DNA from: Sulfurospirillum sp.
GTDB taxonomy: Bacteria > Campylobacterota > Campylobacteria > Campylobacterales > Sulfurospirillaceae
Reading direction: 5' to 3'
Length of the DNA stretch: 64,000 bases
Assembly: GCA_014859685.1 (NCBI GenBank)
Contig: JACUTU010000001.1
Span: 397,416 to 461,415 of the forward strand
The position numbers were made by a program, and so were the translations under genes. Numbering within the stretch: position 1 is the stretch's first letter; the number at the start of each line of letters is the position of its first letter. The notes under the pieces are model-generated. The model saw only the letters and a program-made list of their open reading frames with translations, ran no database searches and had not been told where the DNA came from. Positions 38,066-46,111 of this stretch are shown piece after piece.

Positions 38066-38602
38066 ATGTTGCAAAAAAGAGACCTAAAAGAGTTTTATAC
38101 GCGAGTTGCATCCATTAATAGCATATTTAACACTATTACCAAAAGCAACCAAAAGCTTGAAGATGAACTTGCACTTTCGGAAACTAAAAAAGGTCCTACC
38201 GTCACTCTTCCAAACAAACCCACACATAATGCCTTAAAATATATTATTAGGCACGTTTCTAATGTAACAATCAAAGAGGCAATTGTGGAACTTTTTGATG
38301 TTATGGTTGATATGGAGTTTGAGAAAATATCAAGCGTTCCAAACCATGTGCCGACAAATAGCGAAAAAAACACATGTAACATAAGAGCTAAAGTCAATCT
38401 CTTTAACCATACCATAAATATAATGACAGAGGCTATTGATATTTGTGAACACGAGCCAAGCGCAACTAGGGATATAGTTATTTTACTTGCCCTACTCCAC
38501 GACTTTGGCAAATGTGCAAAACTCGTTGAGACCTATAGTCTCTCTAATGCAACACCACATGAAGCTAATTTCTCTATTTTTCTCTACTCTTTTACTGCTT
38601 AA
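38066..38602 (+). pseudogene. HD-domain protein, C-terminally truncated fragment
   Basis: Codes for 178 residues, of which about 20-165 look like the N-terminal half of an HD phosphohydrolase (HTINIMTEAIDI, LLALLHDFGKCAKLVE). The HD pair is present but the downstream metal ligands and roughly half of such a domain are missing. The frame then runs into the signal peptide region of the histidine kinase and stops at 38602, overlapping it by 44 bases. This suggests a deletion that joined the fragment to the kinase. The HD type recalls plasmid relaxase-associated domains, only a guess. Confidence 0.6.
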
Positions 38603-39563
38603 TGCCATCATCTTTTCTCTTTATCACCATGACCAAAAAGAGGAATTACGAAATGAGATATTTAACAAAATAAAACTCTATAACTATACCTTTGAAGATA
38701 AAAATATTGTTATTGATGTTGTCAAATCCAAAGATGCAGCAGAGCTTTTTACTCTTAAGATTGAAAAAAATGAGATATTTGCCTATTTTAATATTCCAAA
38801 CTCAAAGCAAAACTCTTTAAAAATCATATATGATTTTGAAAAATATCAAGAGAAACTTGACTCTTTAGCTCTTAACAGTATACTCAATTTTTTACTCAGC
38901 TCTCTTGTCTTGATCTTTTTATCACTTGCCTATTCCCTCTTTGCACTTAAACCACTTAAGGAAGCTATAAACTTGCTTGAAGTGTTTTTAAAAGATATCA
39001 TTCATGACCTCAATACTCCTATCACATCAATACTTTTAAATCTAAAAATTTTGAGTAAAAAACCCTCAACGGAAGCTATAAAAAGAATAGAGTATAGTGC
39101 TAAAAGCATAGGTTCGCTCTATAAAAACCTTGAAGCAAATATCCATGAAACTACCTTGCATATTGAAGATGTAGATATTCAAAAACTCTTACAAGAAAAA
39201 ATCGAGTATTTTTCTTATCTCTACCCACATGTACAGTTTTCTCTTGAACTGAAAAATACTTCTTTGCAAACTTCTTATGATGCTCTCTCTATCATTCTTG
39301 AAAATCTTCTTTCAAATGCTTGTAAATATACAAAGGAAAATGCCAAAGTAACTATCAAGACAGAAGATAAAACTATATGGATACAAGACAATGGCATTGG
39401 CATCAAAGATGTGAACAAAGTATTTGACCGTTTTTATAAAGAGAGTGACCGAGGACTTGGTCTTGGACTTGATATCGTCAAAAAACTCTGCCATAAACTA
39501 AACATCGATATAAATCTTAAAAGCTCGCCAGAAGGGACAACTTTTGAATTAACACTTAGGTAA
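38559..39563 (+). CDS. Orphan sensor histidine kinase
   Basis: A 334-residue membrane kinase. TM1 is at about 4-20 (LISLFFSTLLLLNAIIFSLY), a short periplasmic loop of ~100 residues follows, then TM2 at about 110-128 (ILNFLLSSLVLIFLSLAYSL). The phosphoacceptor is DIIHDLNTPITSIL, and the ATPase motifs are LENLLSNACKYT, DNGIGI and RGLGLGLDIV. There is no HAMP domain. I chose ATG 38559; a longer frame exists. Unusually, no response regulator gene precedes or follows it; in its place is the HD fragment. Three small exported proteins follow. Confidence 0.85.
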   Translation: MKLISLFFSTLLLLNAIIFSLYHHDQKEELRNEIFNKIKLYNYTFEDKNIVIDVVKSKDAAELFTLKIEKNEIFAYFNIPNSKQNSLKIIYDFEKYQEKLDSLALNSILNFLLSSLVLIFLSLAYSLFALKPLKEAINLLEVFLKDIIHDLNTPITSILLNLKILSKKPSTEAIKRIEYSAKSIGSLYKNLEANIHETTLHIEDVDIQKLLQEKIEYFSYLYPHVQFSLELKNTSLQTSYDALSIILENLLSNACKYTKENAKVTIKTEDKTIWIQDNGIGIKDVNKVFDRFYKESDRGLGLGLDIVKKLCHKLNIDINLKSSPEGTTFELTLR

Positions 39564-39607
39564 CATTTCTATGTTATGATTTCATTATCAAACAAAAGGA
39601 GTAGGAA

Positions 39608-39910
39608 ATGAAAAAGTTCATTTTACCATTGATTTTTTTAGGTAGTGTTGCTTTTGCAACTGATTATAAAACGCTGAGTACTGAAGAATTGGTAGCACTT
39701 AGAGGCACTGTCTCAACAGAGGAAAGAGATGCTTTTAAAAGTGAAATGCAAAGTAGAACTAGTACTCTTAGCTATGATGAAAAAGTTGCGCTTGGCGTTC
39801 CATAGCAAAAAAGCACAACAGCTTCTAACACTAGACAAAAACTTAGAGATGGGAGTGGTGCAGGAAGCATGAGCAGAGGTGCAAATGCTGGTGGAAAAAG
39901 CAGAAGATAA
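39608..39910 (+). pseudogene. DUF1104-family exported protein interrupted by an amber codon
   Basis: The first 65 codons give a signal peptide (KKFILPLIFLGSVAFA) and a DUF1104-like repeat (LSTEELVALRGTVSTEERDAF; LSYDEKVALGVP). A TAG at 39803-39805 interrupts the frame. The same frame then continues 34 more codons to TAA at 39908, giving a basic, Gly/Ser/Arg-rich tail (LRDGSGAGSMSRGANAGG). The next gene's start lies 10 bases after that TAA, with its ribosome binding site between. This indicates that 100 residues is the original length. Could be a recent mutation, tolerated truncation or readthrough. Confidence 0.65.
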
Positions 39911-39920
39911 AGGAAAAAAA

Positions 39921-40343
39921 ATGAAACTAAAATTTTTTTTGATAGGTATTTTGGTGGCAAGCGTATCTTTATTTTCCGATGAACTTGCAGATGTTGATGC
40001 TGACATAGCAACAACCACAAGTGTTGATCAACTTGCACAAAAGATGACACAAGCAAATCATCAATATAAATATCGTTATATGAATGCCATCAAAAATCAA
40101 ATTGCTGCTTCAAAAGCGGAAGATAGAGCAGCAAAGTTGGAAAATATGCTTATTCAAATTCAAAGTCAGAAAGCAGAGCAGCTGGGAACACTCCAAAGAT
40201 CTATGAGTCGTAGCGGAAGCCTCGCTGGGCATGGTGGCACAAGTAGTGATGGCGGACATGGTGGCTCTGGTGGCTCTGGTGGTGGTGGCTCTGGTGGTGG
40301 TGGCTCTGGTGGTGGTGGCTCTGGTGGTGGTGGACGCAACTAA
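39921..40343 (+). CDS. Exported protein with glycine-serine repeat tail
   Basis: A 140-residue protein. The signal peptide is at residues 1-19 (KFFLIGILVASVSLFS). A helical middle follows (MTQANHQYKYRYMNAIKNQI; RAAKLENMLIQIQSQKAE), then a C-terminal tail of about 35 residues of Gly and Ser including four GGGGS units. I start at ATG 39921 with AAGGA upstream; the 14-codon longer frame overlaps the previous gene. The stop overlaps the next gene by one base. Function unknown; likely periplasmic or surface. Confidence 0.7.
   Translation: MKLKFFLIGILVASVSLFSDELADVDADIATTTSVDQLAQKMTQANHQYKYRYMNAIKNQIAASKAEDRAAKLENMLIQIQSQKAEQLGTLQRSMSRSGSLAGHGGTSSDGGHGGSGGSGGGGSGGGGSGGGGSGGGGRN
40265..40335 (+). 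repeat. Tandem 15-base repeat coding for GGGGS
   Basis: GGTGGTGGTGGCTCT-type units, about four in a row after shorter GGS units, encode the glycine-serine tail. The unit is a multiple of three bases, so copy-number changes would alter tail length without shifting the frame. Confidence 0.8.
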
Positions 40344-40600
40344 TGCAAAAACTCTCATTTTTTATCTTTTTTTGCTTTATTTTAGGTGGTTGTTCACTTT
40401 CACAAATTCTCTTAGACACTGATAATGATGGTGTTTTGAATCACAAAGATATCTGTAAAGACACTCCATTGGGAGCATTAGTAGATAAGTATGGATGTGC
40501 TTTAGATAACGATAAAGATGGGGTTATCGATATTTATGATAAGTGCAAAAATACTTTATCACTAGATATAGTCGACGCACAAGGTTGTACCCAAAGATAA
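40343..40600 (+). CDS. Small lipoprotein with thrombospondin type-3 repeats
   Basis: An 85-residue protein with a lipoprotein signal (FFIFFCFILGGCSLS, lipobox GGC). Two calcium-binding repeats follow, DTDNDGVLNHKDICKDTP and DNDKDGVIDIYDKCKNT, of the thrombospondin type-3 kind usually seen before OmpA domains. No OmpA domain follows, so it is either a stand-alone calcium-binding lipoprotein or a truncated OmpA-type protein. TAATG overlap with the previous gene. Confidence 0.8.
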   Translation: MQKLSFFIFFCFILGGCSLSQILLDTDNDGVLNHKDICKDTPLGALVDKYGCALDNDKDGVIDIYDKCKNTLSLDIVDAQGCTQR

Positions 40601-40625
40601 AAACTGCTACATGTAAGGAGTTCTC

Positions 40626-41138
40626 ATGCAAAATATCAATGCAAGTAGCTACAGCTACAATGATTTTAATTTTTCTATGCAAACAAGTAGTGGCGACAAG
40701 ATAGATCTCAAGCTCTATGATGAAAAAAACTCTGCACTCTCATATGAAAAAGATAAAAATACAACTATTGCAATGCTCAGCCTATCGCATTCTTATGGTT
40801 ATAGTTTCTCTTATGAGGGAAATGGCATCGATACAAACGACGCCTTGGAGATAGCACAAGCCATGGAGATGATAAAACCTATACTAGAGGAATATTTTGA
40901 CAATATAAAAGAGCCAAAATCAAACGCCGAAGTCATCAATAAAGCTTTCGATATCAACACATATTTACCAAAGTCGCAAGATCTCACAACAAAAAATTAT
41001 CTCAACGATCAAACACTCAAAAACATAGACAAAATACTAGAAAAAACTCAAAATCAAAATGAGAAAATCTTAAAAGAAGCTCAAAAACTTTTTGATGCAC
41101 TGATAAAACAAAGCGAGAGGTTTGAGCTGTACATGTAA
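40626..41138 (+). CDS. Protein of unknown function
   Basis: A 170-residue soluble protein, no signal peptide, starting MQNINASSYSYNDFNFSM and ending in a long coiled-coil stretch (DKILEKTQNQNEKILKEAQK). The ribosome binding site AAGGAG is formed by the end of a TACATGTAAGGAG element, and its last codons and stop are formed by another TACATGTAAG copy (41130). It faces fliP tail to tail. I do not recognise the family. Confidence 0.65.
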   Translation: MQNINASSYSYNDFNFSMQTSSGDKIDLKLYDEKNSALSYEKDKNTTIAMLSLSHSYGYSFSYEGNGIDTNDALEIAQAMEMIKPILEEYFDNIKEPKSNAEVINKAFDINTYLPKSQDLTTKNYLNDQTLKNIDKILEKTQNQNEKILKEAQKLFDALIKQSERFELYM

Positions 41139-41179
41139 GCTTATAAGTTGAAAACTCTGGTGAAGAGTATTGGGGCAAG

Positions 41180-41908
41180 CTACCTAAAACTATCCACCAG
41201 ATTTCCAACGAGAAGATTCCACCCATCTACAAGCACAAAGATGAGGAGTTTAAACGGCAAAGATATCATAACAGGTGGCAACATCATCATACCCATACTC
41301 ATAAGTACCGAAGCTACTACCATATCGATTACTAAAAATGGCAAATAAAGTAAAAAACCTATCTGAAATGCGGTTTTAAGTTCACTAATCATAAAAGCGG
41401 GCATCGCTACTGTAAGTGGCACATCTTGGATATTTTTTGGATTTTCTAACTTTCTTATACGAAAAAAGAGTGCGAGATCTTTTTCGCGGGTGTTTCGAAT
41501 CATAAAAGTTTTAAAAGGCAAAACTCCCTTCTCAAATGCTTCCTCATAGCCAATTTGCTCTGCTAGATAAGGTTTTATCGCTTCATCATATGATTTATTT
41601 GCTACAGGTTCCATGATAAAAAAAGTAAGAATAAGAGCAAGAGAAACTAGGAGTTGATTTGGTGGCATCTGTTGTGTGCCGAGTGCTTGCCGCAAAAAAG
41701 AAAAAACGATAATGAGCCGCAAAAAACTTGTCATAACAAACACAATCGATGGTGCAAGCACCAAGATTGTGAGAATAACAAGCAAATTTAAGCTAGTTAC
41801 GAGCTGTTGGGGCGTATCTGGGGCGCTTAAACTGAGATTTACAGTCGGAATCGGATCAGCACCAAAAAGCATACCAAAAGCAAGCAGGAGCAAGAAAATT
41901 TGCTTCAC
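41180..41908 (-). CDS. fliP: Flagellar export gate protein FliP
   Basis: A 242-residue membrane protein of the flagellar type III export gate. The signal-like N-terminus (FLLLLAFGMLFGADPIP) is followed by FMTSFLRLIIVFSFLRQALGTQQMPPNQ, a highly conserved FliP stretch (quoted in parts), and C-terminal membrane segments with MGMMMLPPVMISLPFKLLIF. Start is GTG at 41908. It follows motB after a 12-base gap, so the motAB-fliP group is one transcript. Confidence 0.95.
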   Translation of the reverse strand: MKQIFLLLLAFGMLFGADPIPTVNLSLSAPDTPQQLVTSLNLLVILTILVLAPSIVFVMTSFLRLIIVFSFLRQALGTQQMPPNQLLVSLALILTFFIMEPVANKSYDEAIKPYLAEQIGYEEAFEKGVLPFKTFMIRNTREKDLALFFRIRKLENPKNIQDVPLTVAMPAFMISELKTAFQIGFLLYLPFLVIDMVVASVLMSMGMMMLPPVMISLPFKLLIFVLVDGWNLLVGNLVDSFR

Positions 41909-41920
41909 AAAATCCTCTTA

Positions 41921-42694
41921 TTATTGCCCAACAGAGTCTAAAACGCTCTGTTGTGCTTGCTCTTTTTTATCTCCATCAAGCGAGAAGAAATGCAATTCCA
42001 CGCGACGATTTCTCGCCCTACCCTCTGGTGTTGCATTTGAAGTCAGTGGCTCAAATTCAGCTCGTCCTGAAGCTCGAATTTTTTTAGGTTCTATCTGATT
42101 TTTAATGAGTTCCTTTATAACACTCACCGCTCTTGCTGTTGAAAGATCCCAATTGTCTTTATACGGACTTGTTTGATCAGGCATGATATCATCTGTATGC
42201 CCTGTAGCGTTTACATGTAAATCTTCTGGGAGTTTATTGACTATCATAGAGATGCGTTTTAAAAACAAAAGTGCATCTTCATTCTTGATCACTGCTGAGC
42301 CTGACTCAAACAGCAATCCATCAGGCAATCTGATGATAAATCCATCTTCTGCTTCTTCAAGCGTTATTTCAGGAGAACCTGAAGTTTTGAGCATTTCGTT
42401 GATCTCAATGATTGATTTTGACATTGTTTTGACACGGTTTGCAGTTTCTTCTTTGGATTCTATGGGAGTTGCTTGCTGCTGGCGTTCACGGCTGATCTCT
42501 GTTTTGGTTCCACCCTCAAGTACACTGAGTGCTCCCGCAAGTGAACCGATTGCTTCTTGTACTTTTTTGGCATCCATCGTGGACATCGAAAGCAAGAGAA
42601 CGAAGAAACATAAAAGCAATGACATCAAATCGCCAAAAGCAGCAAGCCAAGCTGGCAAACATTTTGGACAATCTGGACATTTTTGTTTTGCCAT
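41921..42694 (-). CDS. motB: Flagellar motor stator protein MotB
   Basis: A 257-residue stator subunit anchored to peptidoglycan. The TM lies near residues 16-36 with the proton-accepting Asp in WLAAFGDLMSLLLCFFVLL. The periplasmic C-terminal OmpA-like domain has NATGHTDDIM and ARNRRVELHF. It begins 8 bases after motA. Confidence 0.96.
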   Translation of the reverse strand: MAKQKCPDCPKCLPAWLAAFGDLMSLLLCFFVLLLSMSTMDAKKVQEAIGSLAGALSVLEGGTKTEISRERQQQATPIESKEETANRVKTMSKSIIEINEMLKTSGSPEITLEEAEDGFIIRLPDGLLFESGSAVIKNEDALLFLKRISMIVNKLPEDLHVNATGHTDDIMPDQTSPYKDNWDLSTARAVSVIKELIKNQIEPKKIRASGRAEFEPLTSNATPEGRARNRRVELHFFSLDGDKKEQAQQSVLDSVGQ

Positions 42695-42702
42695 ATCTTA
42701 GC

Positions 42703-43467
42703 CTAATTAAATTGGGATACACGCTCTTTAGGCGGTAAAAATGAGAGCAATTTACCTTCAAGCGTTCGTGGATTGTCTCCTGATTGAATTGCCATAATCC
42801 CCTCAAGTATGAGTGTTTTCGCGAGCAATTCATCTCCATCTCGGATTTGTAAGATATTTGCGATCGGCGCTCCAAAGATATTTCCGATCATCGCTCCATA
42901 CATCGTTGTAAGCAACGCAACTGCCATAGATGGCCCGATCGCTGATGGGTCAGCCATATTTAAAAGCATTGCAACAAGCCCTATGAGTGTTCCGATCATA
43001 CCCATCGCACCGGAAAAACCACCCATCTGTTCAAAAATCATCGCATTACCGCGGTGTCTTGTGCTTGTTTGATCCATCTCGATTTGCAAAAGATCTCGAA
43101 TTGTGTCTGGCTCATTGCCATCAACTGCCATCGAGAGTCCTTTTTTCAAAAAATCATTTGTTTCTGTATTGGCATCTGTTTCAAGTGCCAAGATACCATC
43201 GCGACGAGCTTTTGTGGAGTATTCAACCATTTTTGTTATAAGTGCTGGAAGATTTTCTTGTGTAGGTTTGATGGCGATCATAAAAAATTTGGAGATACTC
43301 TTCATTTGCTCCATCTTGAAACCAACAAGCAAAACACCTGTTGTACCACCAAAAACGATCAAAACTGAAGGGATATCGATATAAGGTCCGATACCAACGC
43401 CCATAGCCATAGCACCAAATAAAAGTGCCAAAGTTAAAACTAAACCAACGACGGTTCCTAAATCCAT
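42703..43467 (-). CDS. motA: Flagellar motor stator protein MotA
   Basis: A 254-residue membrane protein with four TM helices. The opening LGTVVGLVLTLALLFGAMAM, the cytoplasmic loop with charged residues contacting FliG, and the final GMIGTLIGLVAMLLNMADPS and MAVALLTTMYGAMIGN are typical. Together with MotB it makes the proton- or sodium-driven stator. The promoter TATAAT is at 43494-43489 on the reverse strand. Confidence 0.96.
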   Translation of the reverse strand: MDLGTVVGLVLTLALLFGAMAMGVGIGPYIDIPSVLIVFGGTTGVLLVGFKMEQMKSISKFFMIAIKPTQENLPALITKMVEYSTKARRDGILALETDANTETNDFLKKGLSMAVDGNEPDTIRDLLQIEMDQTSTRHRGNAMIFEQMGGFSGAMGMIGTLIGLVAMLLNMADPSAIGPSMAVALLTTMYGAMIGNIFGAPIANILQIRDGDELLAKTLILEGIMAIQSGDNPRTLEGKLLSFLPPKERVSQFN

Positions 43468-43488
43468 GCTATGCTACCTTTTTGCAAA

Positions 43489-43494
43489 ATTATA
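43489..43494 (-). promoter_or_regulatory. -10 box of motAB-fliP
   Basis: TATAAT on the reverse strand within AAATTTTATAATTTTG, about 22 bases before the motA start. It does not look like a sigma-28 or sigma-54 flagellar promoter. Confidence 0.55.
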
Positions 43495-43571
43495 AAATTT
43501 CACTATTTTAATTTCTTTTATGTTAAAAAGTGGTTAAAGGTTAGATTTTCGAAAGCTTTAAACATTTTTCT

Positions 43572-43579
43572 GTTAAAAT
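43572..43579 (+). promoter_or_regulatory. Extended -10 promoter of the glmU operon
   Basis: TGTTAAAAT (43571-43579) with a T-run upstream, about 38 bases before the ATG at 43617; AAGGA precedes the start. Confidence 0.6.
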
Positions 43580-43616
43580 ATCGACCTTTTACAATAAGAG
43601 TTAAGAAGGATTTTTT

Positions 43617-44918
43617 ATGAACATATCTATTGCAATTATGGCAGCTGGCTTTGGAACGCGTATGCGTTCAGCTACACCAAAAGTTTTGCACACAATTAGT
43701 GGCTATCCCATGCTCTATCACATCATCAAAGAAGCTAAAAAAATCAGCAATGATATCCATGTTATCCTTTATCACGAAGCGTCGCTCATACAAGAACAGA
43801 TGAATCAATACTTTGAAGATTTACATTTTATATTGCAAGATCATAAAAAATTTCCCGGAACGGGTGGAGCGCTTATGGGCGTTAAACCAAAGTATGAAAA
43901 ACTTCTTGTACTCAGTGGCGATATGCCTTTGGTGAGATCGCAAGATATGGAAATGTTTATAAATCCAGATGTAAAGATAGTTTTAAGCAGCTTTAAAAGC
44001 CAAAACCCCTTTGGCTATGGTAGAGTTATCTGTGATGATGGCGGTGATGTTTTAAAAATAGTTGAAGAAAAAGACGCAAACGAAAAAGAGAAAAAAGTAC
44101 AGATATTAAACGGTGGCATCTACTGTTTTGACACACAATTTCTCATACAAAATCTTACAAAATTACAAAACAATAATGCCCAAAAAGAATACTATATAAC
44201 CGATCTTATCGCTATCGCAAAAGCACAAAACTTCAAAGTCACAGCCTTAGAATTCACAGAAACTACCCTTTTAGGAGTGAACTCAAAAGTGCATTTAGCA
44301 CAAGCCGAAGAGCATATGCAAAGGCGTATTAAAGAGCATTTTATGCACCAAGGCGTACTTATGCGATTGCCAGAAAGTATCTACATCGAAAGTGGCGTCG
44401 TTATAGAGGGTGAGTGTATCATAGAAAATGGCGTCTCCTTACTTAAAGACGCACGCATCATCAATTCACACATTAAAACAAATAGCGTTGTAGAAGCGAG
44501 TATCATAGAAAACTCTTCCGTTGGACCGATGGCTAGAATCCGTCCAAACTCACATCTTATAGACTCACATGTAGGCAATTTTGTAGAACTCAAAAATGCA
44601 AAATTGCGAGGGGTAAAAGCGGGACACTTAAGCTATCTTGGCGATTGTAGCATCGACGAGGGTACAAATATAGGCTGTGGCACTATCACATGTAACTATG
44701 ATGGCAAAAACAAATACCAAACCACAATCGGCAAAAATGTCTTCATCGGCAGTGATTCACAACTCATAGCACCTGTGACAATCGAAGACGATGTGATCAT
44801 CGCTTCAGGTACAACGATCACGGAAAATATAAAAAAAGGCTCTCTTGCCATCAACCGTGCTCCGCTTAGAACCATCGAAAATTTCTTTTATCGTTTTTTT
44901 AACAAAGAGAGCAAATAA
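43617..44918 (+). CDS. glmU: Bifunctional GlcNAc-1-P uridyltransferase / GlcN-1-P acetyltransferase
   Basis: Makes UDP-GlcNAc for peptidoglycan and LPS. The N-terminal pyrophosphorylase has MAAGFGTRMRSATPKVLH, followed by LVLSGDMPLV and VEEKDA. The C-terminal left-handed beta helix has hexapeptide repeats, GPMARIRPNSHL, GNFVELKNAKLRG and GCGTITCNYDGKNK. Length 433 residues. First gene of a long operon; TAATG overlap with coaBC. Confidence 0.96.
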   Translation: MNISIAIMAAGFGTRMRSATPKVLHTISGYPMLYHIIKEAKKISNDIHVILYHEASLIQEQMNQYFEDLHFILQDHKKFPGTGGALMGVKPKYEKLLVLSGDMPLVRSQDMEMFINPDVKIVLSSFKSQNPFGYGRVICDDGGDVLKIVEEKDANEKEKKVQILNGGIYCFDTQFLIQNLTKLQNNNAQKEYYITDLIAIAKAQNFKVTALEFTETTLLGVNSKVHLAQAEEHMQRRIKEHFMHQGVLMRLPESIYIESGVVIEGECIIENGVSLLKDARIINSHIKTNSVVEASIIENSSVGPMARIRPNSHLIDSHVGNFVELKNAKLRGVKAGHLSYLGDCSIDEGTNIGCGTITCNYDGKNKYQTTIGKNVFIGSDSQLIAPVTIEDDVIIASGTTITENIKKGSLAINRAPLRTIENFFYRFFNKESK

Positions 44919-46111
44919 TGCTACAGGGCAAAAAAATACTTTTAGGCGTCACGGGAAGCATTGCTATTTACAAATCCCTTGAACTTGTTAGATTGTTTGT
45001 CAAAGCAGGTGCGGCGGTGCGGGTTATCATGAGTGAAGATGCAAAAAAATTTATAACGCCTTTAAGTTTTGAAGCACTCAGCGCACAAGAAGTTTTACAT
45101 GTAAATACAGAAAGTTGGACAAACGACAATAATCATATTCATATAGGAAAATGGGCAGATCTTTTTATCATAGCACCCACTAGTGCCAATACTATAAATA
45201 AATTAGCATGTGGCATTGCTGATAATCTTCTCCTAAGTAGCGCACTTGCATTCAACAAAACAACCATCATAGCCCCATCAGCTAACACAAATATGCTCCT
45301 CAATCCACGCACGCAAGAAAGTGTCCACAAATTAAAAAAACTAGGTTTTATCGTTGTTGATGCACAAGATAAATTGCTGGCGTGTAACGATAAAGGCATA
45401 GGTGCCATGAGTGAGCCACAGGAGATTTTTGATGTGGCAGCAAGGGTATTGTTGCAAGAAAGTTTTTGGAGCAACAAAGAAGTGATTATCACAGGTGGCG
45501 GCACACAAGAAAAGATAGATGATGTGCGTTGTTTGAGCAATTTTTCGAGCGGAAAGATGGCAACAGCTTTGGCTTATGCTTTTTATCTGCAAGGTGCGAA
45601 TGTTTCGCTCATAACTTCTGCAAAAATGTTGCATATACCTCTTGGGGTACGCATGTATGATTTTGAGAGTTCCGCAGAACTTGATGCAACACTAAATACT
45701 GTTTTGCAAGCCGCAAAAAGTAAAGCGTACCTTTTTATGGCAAGTGCTGTGAGTGATTTTGTTCCCTTACATGTAAGTAGTGGGAAACTCAAAAAAACCC
45801 TACTTGATGAGGAATTCACGCTTGTCTTGAAAAAAAATAAAGATATCCTTGCCTCTTTAGACAAATCCAATATTTTTGCGATTGGTTTTAAAGCAGAATG
45901 TGATGATAAAAATGCTTTGCAAAATGCACGAGATATGCTTAAAGAAAAAAAACTTGATGCGGTATGTTTGAATGTTTTGGGTGAAAAAAATAACTTTGGT
46001 AGCTCGCAAAATGAGATAACGCTCATCACCAAAGAGAGCGAAACCTCACTTGCACTTGCTAGTAAATTTGAGATAGCACAAAGTCTTGCAAAGCTTTTAA
46101 AAAGCCTATGA
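44918..46111 (+). CDS. coaBC: Phosphopantothenoylcysteine decarboxylase/synthase CoaBC
   Basis: Bifunctional enzyme of coenzyme A synthesis, 397 residues. The N-terminal flavoprotein CoaC has GVTGSIAIYKSLELVRL, HIHIGKWADLFIIAPTSANT and ACGIADNLL. The C-terminal CoaB part has VIITGGGTQEKIDDVRCLSN and AFSSG-like FSSGKMATALA. Overlaps glmU (TAATG) and the next gene (ATGA). Confidence 0.96.
   Translation: MLQGKKILLGVTGSIAIYKSLELVRLFVKAGAAVRVIMSEDAKKFITPLSFEALSAQEVLHVNTESWTNDNNHIHIGKWADLFIIAPTSANTINKLACGIADNLLLSSALAFNKTTIIAPSANTNMLLNPRTQESVHKLKKLGFIVVDAQDKLLACNDKGIGAMSEPQEIFDVAARVLLQESFWSNKEVIITGGGTQEKIDDVRCLSNFSSGKMATALAYAFYLQGANVSLITSAKMLHIPLGVRMYDFESSAELDATLNTVLQAAKSKAYLFMASAVSDFVPLHVSSGKLKKTLLDEEFTLVLKKNKDILASLDKSNIFAIGFKAECDDKNALQNARDMLKEKKLDAVCLNVLGEKNNFGSSQNEITLITKESETSLALASKFEIAQSLAKLLKSL

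Noticed and set aside
39713-40419. Reverse-strand frames opposite the glycine-serine region
   Set aside because: Low-complexity His/Thr/Ser repeats are the complement of the GGGGS repeat; the forward frames have signal peptides and ribosome binding sites.
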